A stretch of 64,000 nucleotides of DNA from Platanthera guangdongensis (GCA_039583875.1 CM077166.1:92660094-92724093); one strand, 5' to 3'; positions 1 through 12,058 are shown, counted from the stretch's first letter. The notes: a model not told the origin generated them from the letters alone. Translations and numbers: made by a program.

Positions 1-806
1 TAGATGAACAGGTATGATTTTGCAAGAATGATCTGAGAGATCATGTTGAAAGAGAAGTCATAAAGGGAGAGAGGGTAATGATTAGGGTCAGTTCTAAACA
101 TGCCACCTCGATATCCAATAATATCAGGGACACTTTAGGCTATCCTCCCCTATGGTATGATGGAGATCAAACTGCTGAGTCTGGTTGTTAACCAGCTCAA
201 CTGGAAGCACCTCATGCTACTGGAACTCATGCTGCTAAGCAAACCATGTATAATCCTACAACACAAGTTACATTTGAGACTATCCAAGCTGCTGTCCAAC
301 ACATGTACAGTAATCCATCATTAGTTCAAAATGTTATATGTGAAGAGGTGGAAATGTCTGAATCTGTTATGATCAAAGAAAAAGAAGCCTAGCTTTCAAA
401 GAAAAAGTTTCGAGAACAAGATGAAACTAGACCTGATTTTGAGCAGTAGAGTCCAACCTCCAGATCTATAATTCTCACTGCATGGAAGACAGTAAATGCA
501 AATGTGACAGACAGAGGTAAATGATATTCAGAATAGGAATGGGCAAAACATCTAAAGCAGCAGGAGGTTATTCAGAAGTTCAGACATGGTCTGAAGAAAG
601 GAAAGATTCCTGCTAAGTCAGTTGAGCCTAGTAAATATTTCCAAAAGCCTTACCATTATATTGAAAGACAAAGGCTGAAAGAAGAAGCAATTGCAAAAGC
701 TAAGGATGACAAAGGAAAGAAGGTTGTTGATGATAGGGTGCCTGAGGTGAAAGCAAAGATACAATTTGGAAAGGGCATAGTCATCAGAGAATCAAAGTTG
801 TCATAG
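1..806 (+). pseudogene. ORF3 C-terminal remnant of Sirevirus-type element A
   Basis: Decayed 3' end of the third ORF found downstream of pol in the copia elements of this window. Read in one frame it matches the C-terminal part of ORF3 of elements C (24880-25673) and H. Shared landmarks are EREVIKGERV, TLGYPP, DFEQ followed by SPTS, PYHYIERQ and the terminal GKGIVI. The frame is broken by several stops, including near 190 and 390, a TAG at about 450 at a Trp position kept in H, and two near 520-535. The reading ends at TAG 804-806. No catalytic motif or membrane segment is visible. The 5' part of A lies left of the window. Homology to the other copies is clear; function is unknown. Confidence 0.8.
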
Positions 807-1128
807 GATGTTCTTAATGTTAAATCTCATGTTAAATTTGTTCTGTAAATTTTGAATAACTAAAGTTTGTAGTTGTAGACCTTTTGACAAACAATTAGTG
901 AAAATTTTGGTGTGCATAACATTTCTTGTACTATTATTTAAGATTGTAATTGTTTGTTTTACTTTCTGTTCAGCATTATTGTTGTTAATGTCTATTGAAA
1001 TATGTGTTTATCTGTGTTATTTCACATATTGTACTGCACTATAATCTTAATGTCTTAATCATAATATTGTTGGGATCATGTTATATATCGTTGAATTGGG
1101 GTTATGACTTCTCCAAATAGGGGGAGAT
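807..1128 (+). other. 3' untranslated region and polypurine tract of element A
   Basis: AT-rich non-coding stretch between the ORF3 stop and the 3' LTR. It ends in AAATAGGGGGAGAT (about 1115-1128), the plus-strand primer tract, which is nearly identical to those of elements C and H. No gene seen. Confidence 0.75.
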
Positions 1129-1819
1129 TATTGGGTATATTGGTCACAATGTACTTGATTTGAAGAAGTCATTTCAACTCAATAATATACACATAGTTGT
1201 ATTTGATGAATGTTAAGTTCTTGTGTTCAGGAAAATAAAGCTATGTTAAAAAGTGTCGAGACACTAGGATTTGTGTCGGAACCTTTGTCAAGGTTGTGCT
1301 GAGACAAGAAGTAGTTGCGTCGACACTCAGGACTAGTGTCGACACACTTAAACAAGAAGTGTTGAGTCAAGGCGAAAGTTGTGTCGACACCTAGGACTTG
1401 GGTCGACACTATGATACAAGAAAGAAACTATGTCGACACTCATGAGTAGTGTCGACACACTCTACATGAGTTGTGTCGAGACAAAGAACAACTGTGTCGA
1501 CACTAAGGACAAGTGTCGACACACTCTATGCAGGCATTGTCAAGACTGAAGACAACTGTGTCGACACTCAGGATAAGTGTCGACACACTTCACAAGCTAA
1601 GTCAAGACTGAAAGCAAGCAGTGTCGACACCAAGGAATTGGGTTGACACCATCAATCAGGAAGTCAACTGTGTCAACACTCAGGACTAGTGTAGACACAT
1701 TCTACATAAGCAGTGTCGAGACAAGATGAAAGTTGAGTCGACACATTCAGAAGTATGTTGACACCAATACAAGAGTAGTGTCGACACCCAAGACTGGTGT
1801 CGACACATCCAACAGTCAA
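1129..1819 (+). repeat. Element A 3' LTR, piece 1 of 4
   Basis: Starts directly after the polypurine tract with TATTGGGTAT, where C and H have TGTTGGGTAC, so the terminal TG is mutated to TA. It carries the U3 palindrome array and is interrupted at 1819/1820 by element B. The LTR resumes at 14720. The last five bases, GTCAA (1815-1819), are the left target-site duplication of B. Confidence 0.8.
1241..1812. repeat. GTGTCGACAC palindrome array in U3 of element A
   Basis: About ten perfect copies and many one-mismatch copies of the 10-bp palindrome GTGTCGACAC (SalI core GTCGAC). They are spaced irregularly, with linkers such as ACTCAGGAC between copies. The same motif fills the U3 of C and H. 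Reiterated palindromes are a known feature of Sirevirus LTRs; this particular motif I take from the sequence itself. Confidence 0.85.
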
Positions 1820-2165
1820 TGAAAGTGGTGTGTTAGATCTAATATACTCTAGAGGATTAAAAGCTTTTCTAGAATTATTTAAGTTGCAGTTATAGTTAAA
1901 ATTTTGGTTGAGTATTTCTAGGTTCGACGAATTTCTGTAAGTTCGTCGACCAGAGTTCGACGAATTGGGTTGATATCGTCGATCTCTGCCCAGAGAATGA
2001 ACACATTCATTTTCTATGCCCCACGTTCGTCGACCTCTGCTTGACGAACCATACAAAGTTTGTCGATTGCAGTTAGACAAATGATTGTTATTGAAGTTTG
2101 CGTTCAGAGATCATCGTTCTGAGTTCGACGATCTGTTCCTATATCGTCGATCTGAATTCGACGAT
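1820..2165 (-). repeat. Element B 3' end remnant with TTCGTCGACC-type motifs
   Basis: The outer 33 bp (1820-1852) match the LTR terminus at 3949 onward, up to CTCTAGAGG. The sequence then diverges abruptly and, from about 1920, contains repeated TTCGACGAA/TTCGTCGACC motifs like those of the B 5' LTR. In the 5' LTR these motifs lie about 1.1 kb from the end, here only 100 bp, so the remnant is internally deleted. Confidence 0.6.
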
Positions 2166-3840
2166 AACTGCTGAACATTGTTATTTTTATCATTCTTCTG
2201 GTTTTTGCTTTTGTCCTTAGCTTCATTTTGTTCTAGAATTTTATTAACTTTATTTACTTGTTCAGTGTTTTTCTTTCCTTTATCCGAGATAAAATTTACA
2301 GGTTTTGAAAGATGATTCCTTTGGATTAGGGTTGGTTCACTGGATGTGGCTCCTAATCCTAATCTACAGTTATTTATTCTAGCATTAACTGTGCTGGTTA
2401 TATCTAGCAATTTCAAACTTCTGCCATTTAATGATTCTTCTAATATCTTAGCTTTGCTAAGTTCCGATTTTAGAAAAGTAATTTGTTTATTTGCAGATTT
2501 CAGTTCACTAGATAGATTTGCATTTTCAGAGGTGAGTTTATATAGATCATTCAATTTATCTCTGAGAAGTTTGATTTCCTTCTCAGAGCTTATCAAATTT
2601 AAGCATAAGTTTTTAAATTCAAATTTAAATTCATCAGATTCAAAATCATAAGATGCTATTACCTGATCTTCAGCTGACAGGTTTTCTTCATTATCAGATT
2701 CATCTGTATCTCATCTACTACTGCTTGCATCAATTGCCATAAGGAAAACCTCCTTTGCCTTGGCTTCCTCTTCTTCTTCACTGGAGCTGGAAGATGTGGA
2801 TTCATCTTCTGTGTCACTCCATGTTTCAGCCACAAATTCTTTGTCCTTCTTTTTATGCTTGCTGGAAGAGAGCTAGCTGTAATGCTTGCTTCTTGATTCC
2901 TTCTCTCTCTTCTTTTGTCCTTCTTTTGATTTTCAGGACATTCAGACATGAAATGTCCTATTTTCCTACACCCAAAACACACTACCTCTTTAGTGGGGGT
3001 TTTGTCATACCTTGGCTGGCTGTCATTTCTGGATGACTTCCTTCTGAAGTCTTTCCTTGCCAGTTTGAAGAATCTCTTGGCAAAGAGACTCATTAGCTCT
3101 TCATTGATTATTGGGGCTTCAGTTTCTTCAGCAGCCTTGAATGCAATGGATTATTTTTTCCTTGCTGGAGGAGGAGTCCTGTGTTCCACTGCTTCTCTGG
3201 ACTTGATTAGCTGCTCATAAGATTTGAGCTTTCCTAGGAGAGATTCAGTTGAAATCTCATTCAAGCTTCTGGCCTCTTTGATTGGCCAGATCCTGGTGTC
3301 CCATGAGCTTGGGAAGCACATTAGGATCTTGTCATTCACTTTAGGCAAGGTGATTTCTTTGTCTAAGGTCCTTAACTCACTGATGATGGAGCTAAGCCTA
3401 TTGTACATCACTTCAACTATTTCTGCCTCATCCTTCTTGAAGTTTTCATATTGTGTGATGAGGTTAGATCTCCTATCTTTCCTCTCATCTGCTGAGACAA
3501 CAACCATTTGATTGAGTGAGTCCCAGATTGCTTTTGCAGAGGTGCACTCAGCCACCTTCTGAAAGATGTCATCTGACATAGTCTGAGTCAATATGTTCAT
3601 GGCTTTGGCATCAGCAATCTTGGCTTTCTTCTGGGCTTCAGTCCACTCAGGTGGTGGGACTGCATTGTTACTGGAAGATGTTGTAGATGTAGTTGCCTGT
3701 GGGGTACCTGTCAAAATAGAGTTATAGATGTCTTCATCAATAGAGTTCATGTACAACTTGATTTTTGCCTTTCAGATGGCAAACCTATTAAGGTTGCAAA
3801 CAGGAGGTCTGGTGCTTGCATAATCCTTATTCTGTGCCAT
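2111..3840 (-). pseudogene. gag: gag of element B (copia capsid/nucleocapsid), broken
   Basis: Structural polyprotein that would package element RNA. The most plausible start is ATG at 3840, in a MAQNKDYAS context. The frame meets TGA near 3775 (Trp position), runs 201 codons (3756-3151) through the UBN2-like Gag domain, and meets TAA at 3151-3153. It then continues in the same frame to a CCHC zinc knuckle, CFGCRKIGHFMSEC (about 2938-2985). A frameshift near 2850 moves the reading to the 2596-2111 frame, a Lys/Glu-rich predicted coiled coil (EIKLLRDKLNDLYKL). The last residues run into LTR-type motif DNA after about 2166. No protease follows. Confidence 0.85.
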
Positions 3841-3934
3841 GGCTGTGTTTATAATCTAAATGAAAATGAAATAATGTGTAGATCTAACAAATGATCTTTG
3901 GTTCAAGGTTTAGCTTGTACAACCAAAGGAACCC

Positions 3935-3946
3935 CCTCTAATACCA
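3935..3946 (-). other. Primer-binding site of element B (initiator Met tRNA)
   Basis: Minus strand reads TGGTATTAGAGG two bases inside the LTR end CACTTTCA. This is one substitution from the TGGTATCAGAGG seen in the other copia elements here. Confidence 0.8.
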
Positions 3947-4783
3947 ATTGAAAGTGATGTGTTAGATCTAATATACTCTAGAGGGGGGGTGGGGGGTGGT
4001 GAATAGAGTATTTGTAGGTCATTATAAAACTGTTACAGCTTCTGCTGTAATTGAAATGTGCAGAATTAAACTAAAGTAAATAATCACACAAAAGTCCTAA
4101 AAACACAAGCACAACAAGAACAAAAAGAAAAGGGGCAACCAGACAACACAAGAAATTTTATAGTGGTTCCCCAACCTGGGTACATCCACTCTTCTACCAC
4201 CCTGATAGAAATCCACTCAGGTTTTTGATCAGGTGCCTGACACCAATGAGCTTTTGATCAGGAGCTCAAAAACCAAACCCTCAAGTCTTTTGATCAGGTG
4301 ACTTGTAACCAGGAATCACTTTTGAAGGGAGATGATAACCCTTTACAAAGGTGGGGATGAGAGAGTGATGAAAGTCTTCTTTTCTCAATCACAATGAGAA
4401 GACTATGTGGATTCAGTAATGTTATCAACGCTCCTCCTGAGATGTAGAAGAGTTCAGGAGAACTGGAACTTTGCACAGGGTGATAGGCCTTCAAGCTTTC
4501 AGCCTTGATCAGAGAGATCTTCAGGAACTTGTTTGACAGATGGAAGATTTGTTGTCCTGTGAAGTGTCCTGTAGAGTTTGAAGAATGAAGACTCTTGATG
4601 TTTGAATGATTGTTCTTCTTCTTTAGTATTAGAAATCTTGTGTCAGACTGAGAGCAGATGGGTTGAGTTTTTCTTGTCTGATTCAGTAATCTTCTCTCTG
4701 GATATTTTTCTATCTTTTCTTTCTATCTGTCTGTTGTGCTGTGCTGTGCTGTACTGTACTGTCAGGAAAGAGAGAAAAATCTC

Positions 4784-4791
4784 TTTTTATA
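4784..4791 (-). promoter_or_regulatory. TATA box of element B 5' LTR
   Basis: Minus-strand TATAAAAA lies downstream of the TCGTCGA motif array and about 840 bp before the LTR end. This is the same order (array, then TATA) as in elements A, C, F and H. Confidence 0.5.
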
Positions 4792-5036
4792 TTTCCTGAG
4801 GAAATTGGTCTTTTGAATTTTGAATTCCTTCTTCATTCAATGCTGATGGCCTAGAGAATAAGCATCATTGAATAATTACCCCAACTGTCCCGTGGAAAAA
4901 TGGCAAGCAATAATCCTGGAGAATATCCTAATCAATGCTCCTGTAACAGTTATATTCAGAGAATGTTAGAGCATTGATTACTAAGAAATTATTGCAGTAA
5001 TCATGAGGACAGGGCTGGAAATGACTTAGTCTGGAA

Positions 5037-5406
5037 TCGTCGAACAGTTGACAGAAATCGTCGAACTGAGTCCACAGTTCGTCGAGCTGAGATGTTGTGT
5101 TCGTCGACCAGACGGCTTCTGTTCGTCGAGCTGAGTTCCATGATCGTCAAGCTGGAAACTGAACTGATGTCTCTTCTGAACTTTGCCTATTCTGTGTTTG
5201 AAGTTCATCGAGCTGGTAAATGTGTTCGTCTACTAGAGTTCAGCAACTATTCTGGAGTTGTCAAATATTCTGTGTGTCGACAGAAGTTCTTCTAGTGTCG
5301 ACTTAGTTGGTGTCGACATATACTTTGAGTGTCGACACAAGTCTTGTGGTTCTAAGTTGTTGAAGTAGATAATCCAGAATTCGTCGGGCAGAGAACTGAG
5401 TTCGTC
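5037..5406. repeat. TTCGTCGA(C/G) motif array in U3 of element B
   Basis: Repeated half-palindromic units such as ATCGTCGAAC, GTTCGTCGAGCTGA and GTTCGTCGACCAGA. A few GTGTCGACAC copies are mixed in at 5293-5335. The array continues beyond the E insertion at 14238-14530. Confidence 0.75.
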
Positions 5407-7382
5407 TGTAACACCCCCATCTGTCGCATGATATATAACAGAAGGTCCAGCTGGAACCCGACGCCATATACCACAGACAGTCGGAAGGGTTACCAAATGA
5501 ATATTCAAACCATCCACTTAAGACTACTCGTCCTATACAGAGCATTCTAGCGGAAGCTTTTAAAGTTGAAAGAACCCAAATCTTAAATCCAATACATATG
5601 AATGTCCACGACCACAACCACAGGAAAGAAACCTAAATACACAGAAAAGGGTACATGGCCTTATGGCCTTACAAATGTTCACTTAATAAAACATGTCTTA
5701 CATACATCGGATCGTAGGCCGGCCACACATGATAAAAGTAAAAACAACTATTCTACGGCCTTCTAGGGCCAGCACAGCAACATGGGCTCCAGCCTGCTAT
5801 TTGGCACTCGGCTCCGCAGCACCTGCAAGCACATTCCACCGCACGGTGGCAAACAAAGCAACAGTCAGCTAAAAGCCGACCAAATTATAACGACCCTGCC
5901 CCTAGGTCGGGACGACAGTGCTCTTTCCCTGTATAACATTAGCCCAACTAAACAATAAAGTGCAACTATATATTTCGCCACAGGTGTAGGCTTGCACGGC
6001 CAAACACCCCGTTCACTCAGGGTACATTAACGGTGAATCCTGACATATCAGCGTCTTCACCACCATCCCAAAGATGGCAACCAAGAGAGCATTTAGCCTT
6101 TCTAACCACCGTCTAAGTCTCCGACTATGCCAACGGCCAGTCCCCGTCTTCGGGTCTCTCGCACCGAACCACATAGCCTAGGTACAATTCCACTTGCCCG
6201 TTGCTCATGGCGCATATACAATTTAAGTCCTACACGCGGGCCAAGCTTCTCTCGGATCCCAAAATGTTCCAAACAATCTCATAACCCAATTATGAACAAG
6301 GCCGGTTCCCAGACCGCCAAGTTAGCAGAACACGTTTCCGCTCAGTTTTCCGGGTGCGCCTTGAAGCTAACCTCCAAGGATCCGTGCTGCAATCTACCGC
6401 GTAGAAACACGAAAAACCCAAAGTACGGAGTCTTCTCTGGCAAATCATATCAAATGCAACATCACCGATCTAGACGGTACACGTCCAGGTAGGCTTTACA
6501 CACAATGCCTATGCTCATACTTACGATTCCGGACTCTATATGCAACACAAGGGGGACTATTCACATCAACCCCAAGGAACACCACGCACTCACCACACAC
6601 TCACGGGAGCGAGATTACCTATGCATAAAGAAAGAACTTCACATGCTCAAGTTGAGAATCGTTACCCTTGTAGTCCGTTTTGGTGCCATGGAAAAATAAC
6701 ACAGACAGAACTCTTCGCAACGAACTTTCCTCCACGGACCCGCTCTCAGATTTTGAAACGGTGCCCCGATGCTCCGCCGGCGGCCGGAAACCTCCTTCTT
6801 CTTCCTCTTCTCTCTAACACCTTGGAAAGAGAAAACCTTGGAGAGAAATGAGGGATTAACTCCCCTATTCCCGGCCTTAACAGAGCAGGGAACCATCTGT
6901 GCCATTGGATCTTAATTAAAGAAAACGAATGACTCCGATCCGTTCAAAAATATCCAGACCTGGGCCGAACACGGCTTGGCACACGGCCGTGTCCCAGGTC
7001 GTGTGCCTCGATCTAGGCACGATCGTCGAACTGAGAAAAGACACACGGGCCAAGACAAGCCCGTGTCTCACCTAACATGCCCGTGTCGGGTCTCTCGACA
7101 CGCCCGTGTCTGGGGGTGTGTCACGCATAACTGCCACTCCAACCGACACGACCCAACTGCACACGGGTCCTGACACGGGTAGGCACATGCCCGTGTCTAA
7201 TGACACGCCCGTGTCATGAAATCGTGTTCCTCGCCGTATCCTTCTCGGGATGAAAATGGCCAAAAATCACCAGCCAGACACGTCCTTGGACACGCCCGTG
7301 TCCTAGGCTGTGTACCCCCTATACAGGCACCAAAAACCCCTTTTTTCGCGACCGACTCAGAAACAATTTTTGGGGCGTTACA
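5407..7382 (-). repeat. Element E 3' LTR
   Basis: 1976 bp. It matches 12265-14237 over its length, with the same internal landmarks and scattered substitutions. Its U3 side (6965-7310) carries the palindrome array. Confidence 0.92.
6965..7310. repeat. GACACGCCCGTGTC palindrome array in E 3' LTR
   Basis: Repeated ACACGGCCGTGTC, GACACGCCCGTGTC and ACATGCCCGTGTC units in U3, close to the minus-strand LTR start. The counterpart in the 5' LTR is 13810-14170. Confidence 0.85.
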
Positions 7383-7398
7383 AATCTCCCCCACTTAA
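7383..7398 (-). other. Polypurine tract of element E
   Basis: Minus strand AAGTGGGGGAGATT lies directly upstream of the LTR start TGTAACGCCCC. Confidence 0.85.
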
Positions 7399-7435
7399 GG
7401 AATTTCGTCCCGAAATTAAGTAAAGGTACACAAAT

Positions 7436-8639
7436 CTAAATGATACCTGAGTGGAATAACTCGGGGTATTCCTCCAACATAGCTTGCTCTCGCTCCCAAG
7501 AAAGCTCCTCACGTCCGCAATTGTCCCAACGGACTTTAACCATTCGGACCTCCTTGTTGCGGAGTCGTTTGACTGCAACATCTTCAATACGTACTGGCTT
7601 GACCCTTGTGGTCAACTCATAATCAACTGGTACTTGATTATCCGCAACGATCTGCGAAGGCTCTTGCACTGCCTTATGCAACACCGACACGTAGAACACG
7701 TCATGTAGCCCACGCAATTCCGCCGACAGCTTCAATCTATACGCTGCCTCGCCAACACGCTCTAGGATTTCAAATGGTCCAAGGTATCTCGGACTCAGCT
7801 TCTTCAAGCGTCGAACCCGCGATACACCCTTGAACGGCTTGATTTTTAGATACACCATGTCGCCAACGCTGGACTCCACGTTCCTATGCTTGGCGTTGTA
7901 ATACATTGCCTTCCTGTCCTGAGCGATCTTCAATCTTTCCTGAATTGTCTGTATCATTGAGGTGGCATCTTCCACCGCTTGATGTTTATACAACTTCGAT
8001 TCGCCTGCCTCCAACCAAGACAACGACGTACAACACTTCCTCCCGTACAGAGCTTCTAAAGGCTCCATACCAATGCTCGCCTGAAAGCTGTTATTATACG
8101 CAAACTCCACCATATACATGTGATCCTCCCAATGCTTTCCGAAATCTAGGACGCACATGCGAAGCATGTCCTCCATAGTCCTGTTGACCCTCTCAGTCTG
8201 ACCATCCGCCTGTGGATGAAAGGCTATGCTGAAACTCAGCTTAGTTCCCAACATACTATGCACCAACCTCCAATCCTTCGATGTAAAGTGTCCATCCCGG
8301 TCACTAACAATACTGCGGGGCACAATATGCAATCGTACAATATTATCCACGTAGAGTTTGGCTAACGTTTCCACCGGATCTTCCTTCCCGTTTGGAATAA
8401 AGTGCGACACCTTTGTTAATCTATCTACGACCACCCATATGACGTCGTTTCCCTTCTGCGACTTCGGCAAGCCATGCACAAAATCCATAGATATGTCGTC
8501 GAATTTCCATTCTGGGATAGGTAGGGATTTCAAGAAACCTCCGGGCTTCTGGCATTCCGCTACACCAATGCGCAAGTACGACACTTGGCCTCATAAAGTG
8601 CTACATCCTTCTTCAAACCCGGCCACCAGAATAATTTCT
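7436..8639 (-). pseudogene. pol: Element E integrase core with C-terminal chromodomain
   Basis: Inserts element cDNA into the genome. The 382-codon reading has the catalytic acidic triad in SMDFVHG, SDRDGHF and GQTERVNR. It then has the GPFEILERVG region of the integrase C-domain and ends in a chromodomain-like segment (LRNKEVRMVKVRWD, then LSWERE) before the stop at 7436. This arrangement is typical of Tekay/Del chromoviruses, whose chromodomain is thought to guide insertion to marked chromatin. The zinc-binding N-domain lies in the neighbouring frame above 8640, so a frameshift near 8640, plus stops at 8560-8590, separates the two parts. Confidence 0.9.
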
Positions 8640-10082
8640 TCATGTCTCTATACACTTCGTGCTTCTCGGGTGGATTGAGTACTTGGTATGATGAGCCTCA
8701 TACATCAACTCCTCCCGAAGATTATCCGCACTAGGAAGGCATAGGCGACCGTCCTTCCTTAGCAACCCATCCTCAACAGCAAACTGGGAATTTGGCCCAT
8801 CTAAAGATTCTTCCAAGATCTGTTTCATGCTGTTATCCCGAACCAAAGCCCGCTGAACTCTATCAGCTTTGTCACACTGCACCTCTGTCCAAAATAGTTT
8901 CGCCTCAGTACTAGATTGCTTGTCGACGCAAGATATCTCCAAAGCCTCCAACTCATGGACCAGTCTCTCATCATGTACCGATAACCATTTGGCTTGTGCG
9001 AGAATCTTACGACTCAACGCATCCGCCACTACATTTTCCTTCCCAGGCACATAATGAATCTTGAAGGTGTAGTCCCCTAATAACTCCATCCACGTCCGTT
9101 GCCTCATGTTCAGATCCTTTTGGTCCAATGGGTACTTCAAGCTCTTATGATCGGTGTAAATGTCGACCTTTACACCATATAGGTAGTGCCTCCAAAGCTT
9201 TAGAGCAAATATCACGACCGCTAACTCTAAGTCATGGATCGGATAATTCCTCTCATGAACCTTCAGTTGTCGTGAACCATAGGCTATCACTCTCCCATGC
9301 TGTAGCAGAACACAACCCAAACCACTGCCCGAAGCATCACTATAGATCTCGAACCCTTCGGTTCCACTTGGTGAACATAAAATAGGCACTGTAGTCAACT
9401 GCCTCTTCAACTCTTCAAAAGCCCGTTCGCACTCCAAACACCACACAAACTTCTGATCCTTCCTAGTCAACGTCGTGAGTGGTAGTGCTATCCGCGAAAA
9501 GTTCTATACGAAGCGCATGTAGTAGCCAGCAAGCCCCAGAAAACTACGAACCTCCGCCACTGAAGTCAAAGCAGGCCACTCCCGTATCACCACTATCTTT
9601 GTTGGATCCACAGCTATCCCTTCTCCAATGACAACATGACCAAGGAATGCTATCGAGGTTAACCAAAATTCACACTTGGAGAACTTAGCATACAACTGAT
9701 TCCTCCTCAACGTCTCCAACACCATGTGTAGATGATTATAGTGATCCTCCTTGCACTGTGAGTACACCAGGATATCATCGATAAATACTATCACAAACCG
9801 ATCCAGGTACTCTCTGGACGTCCTGTTCATCAGATCCATAAACACGGATGGCACATTGGTCAAACCAAACGGCATGACCGTGAACTCGTAATGCCCAAAC
9901 TGCGTAATGAACGCTATCTTTGGGATGTCGCTCTCCCTTATCCTCAATTGATAGTAACCGGACTTCAGATCTAACTTCGAATATACTGTTGACCCAACCA
10001 ACTGATCAAACAGATCGTCAATCCTCAGAATCAGATACCTATTCTTTTCCGTAAGCTTGTTCAATTCCCGGTAGTCGATCAA
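8640..10082 (-). pseudogene. pol: Element E reverse transcriptase and RNase H
   Basis: [35 protein letters not shown] and the active-site motif [13 protein letters not shown] at about 9504, after GYYMRFV, interrupts the frame. The same frame then continues into the RT connection and RNase H (EIYSDASGSGLG, HDLELAVV, YTDHKSLKY, ADALSRK) and the start of the integrase zinc finger (EAHHTKYSIHP). A frameshift of about one base near 10080 separates it from the protease reading, and another near 8640 separates it from integrase. Confidence 0.9.
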
Positions 10083-10861
10083 AGCCGCAAGCTCCCATCT
10101 TTCTTCTTAACAGAGAGAAATGGTGCGCTCCAAGGTGACGAACTTGGACGTACATAACCTTGCTCTAGCAACTCTTGCAATTGCACCTTCAACTCCGCCA
10201 TCTCTCTTGGCGCTATCCGATATGGAGAGCATGACACCGATTTGGCACCCGGTACCAGCTCAATTGTAAAATCAATCTCCCGCTGAGGAGGGGCTCCTGG
10301 GAGATCATCTGGAAACACATCGGGATACTCAAACACAACCGGGATGCTATCCAAACTAGGCTTAGGCGTCGAAGTCTGCAATAGAGTGACAAACAACTCT
10401 GCACCACACCGAACTGCCTTGATCACCTGAAGGGCCGACATCAAAACTTTCCCTGACCCCTTCATGCCCACAAAAGTAGTCTCCCGATCAGTGTCCAGAC
10501 CCAACTTGACTTCCTTACGGTTGCAATCAATGCATGCACCCTGCTTTGAGAGCCAATCCATACCGAATATTACGTCGAACTCTACTAACGGTAGAACCAA
10601 CGCTCGCAAAACAAACTCCTGGTCTCCAATCCGAATCTTCACTATGCAGACTCTATCCATACGCATGGAGCACCCATTAGGCAACAACACATCCAACCTG
10701 TCTTTTGCCATCGAAGACGGAACCCCGATGCGCGATATGAATTTTTCGGACAAGAAGGAATGCGATGCTCCCGTATCAAACAGGGCTCTCGCCGGAAACT
10801 CAAAGTTCAACACAAAGCCTAACACCAACAAAAGTAAGCTAACAAACAAAAGAGGTAACAA
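10079..10861 (-). pseudogene. pol: Element E aspartic protease and RT N-terminus
   Basis: The retropepsin active site is LFDTGASHSFLS, followed by a flap-like region and FDVIFGMDWL, the usual gypsy protease landmarks. It runs on into the linker YPDVFPDDLPG and the RT start ([18 protein letters not shown]) before the frame is lost at 10079. The ORF begins with a short hydrophobic run right after the gag stop. In this lineage gag and pol are usually one frame, so the break at 10862-10885 is probably decay. Confidence 0.88.
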
Positions 10862-10885
10862 CTATAAAAGTTAAACTACTGCAAT

Positions 10886-12058
10886 TTAACTCATACCTGT
10901 CACCACGTCTGCTTGCTTTATGGCCTCTTGAAGACCAAGATTGTAGACTCTAGGCTGGGCTGGAGCATGATGGGATGCGGTTGACTCCACCGCCTTCCCT
11001 TTCTCCTCATAGGTCGCTCCAGGCTTTCTCTCGTACTTTGCACGTCCGCTCCAACACTCACGAGCAAAATGCCCCGTCTTCCCGCAGTTGTAACAAGCAC
11101 CTGAGACTCGACTTATATTTGCCCCCGACGCATCAGCTGAAGGGGCTGAGTTCGAAGTCCTCCGCTTCTTGCTCCACCTGCGGAAATTTGACTTATTATT
11201 TGGCACCTTGAACTCGGACTTCTTTTCTTCTGGGTCCTTCTTCTCTTGAACTTTCTTAGCGACCTTTTCCAACGATCGGGCCGAATTGACCAAGGCTAGG
11301 AAGCCTTGCGCCTTAGGCCCAGCAAGTAGTAGCTGTAGATCGCCGCGTAGACCCTCATAAAATCAGTTGGTCTTCCTTTCTTCTTCCATAAATGTAGCAC
11401 CAGCATACCGACCCAACCGTGTGAACTCATGCAGATATTCGTCCACGCTTCTGGATCCTTGAGTCAACCCAAGAAATTGATTCTCCATCTCCAACTTCTG
11501 AGCAGAGGGTACAAATCTGGCTAGGAACAATCTTGTAAATTCCTCCATAGGCACATTAGCAAGCTGCCTACCCACTAAGAGATGAAACTCCAACTCATCC
11601 CACCACAGCCTCGCTTCACCCACCAAAAGAAAAGTTGCTATGGTGGTATTCTGCCACTCCTTAGTTATTGTGGCTGTCAACACCCTCTTTATCGAAGAGA
11701 GCCAGTCCTCAGCTTGAGCTGGCGTTCCAACCCCATCGAACCTCGGAGGATTAAAGCCCATCACATGCTTTAGCTGCTTCTCCGCAGCTCTCCTCGGCTC
11801 TATCAGATCAACTACTCCGCGCTCCACCACTCTCGGCTCTGCCGCCCTAATCGGTTCTTGCTCATTCGCAGGAGGTGCGCGATGCATTTGCCCTGCAGGT
11901 TGGGCATTTATCATTGCAAATACGGTTTCAGCCACCATCCTGATGGTTTCTGCTGAAGGAGGTGTAGTAGGCACGTCCCTTGGTGCACTACTTTCCGCTG
12001 ATTGCGGACGCTCTGACTGACCAGCACCGCTCCTAGCAGCCTATAGTAGCAAAGACAT
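10886..12058 (-). pseudogene. gag: Element E gag
   Basis: Capsid/nucleocapsid protein. The best start is ATG at 12058 (MSLLL), with TAG five codons later (12041-12043). The frame then runs through the Retrotrans_gag domain (FNPPRFDGVG, EDWLSSIKRV, ARLWWDELE, EFTRLFLARFVP). TGA at 11363-11365, most simply from a CGA codon, interrupts it. The same frame continues to a basic region and the zinc knuckle CYNCGKTGHFAREC, ending at TAA before 10886. Both internal stops are explicable by single C-to-T changes. Confidence 0.9.

Larger units (their letters stand above)
3949..5406 (-). repeat. Element B 5' LTR, inner part (R/U5 and part of U3)
   Basis: Extends from the LTR 3' terminus (3949) to the E insertion point. 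A TATA box (minus TATAAAAA, 4784-4791) is followed by G-rich and AG-rich leader-like sequence. Upstream of it on the minus strand, 5037-5406 holds a motif array. The rest of the LTR is at 14238-14714, giving about 1.93 kb in total. No gene seen. Confidence 0.75.

Noticed and set aside
3590..3620. TQT in the B Gag as a dynein light chain (LC8) binding motif, as reported for Sirevirus Gags
   Set aside because: It lies in the folded Gag domain, not in a disordered tail, and lacks the usual basic residue upstream; too weak.
6127..6492. 121-codon ORF in E 3' LTR (similar one at 12985)
   Set aside because: Lies in both LTRs with differing length and no protein motif; a by-product of GC-rich LTR DNA.
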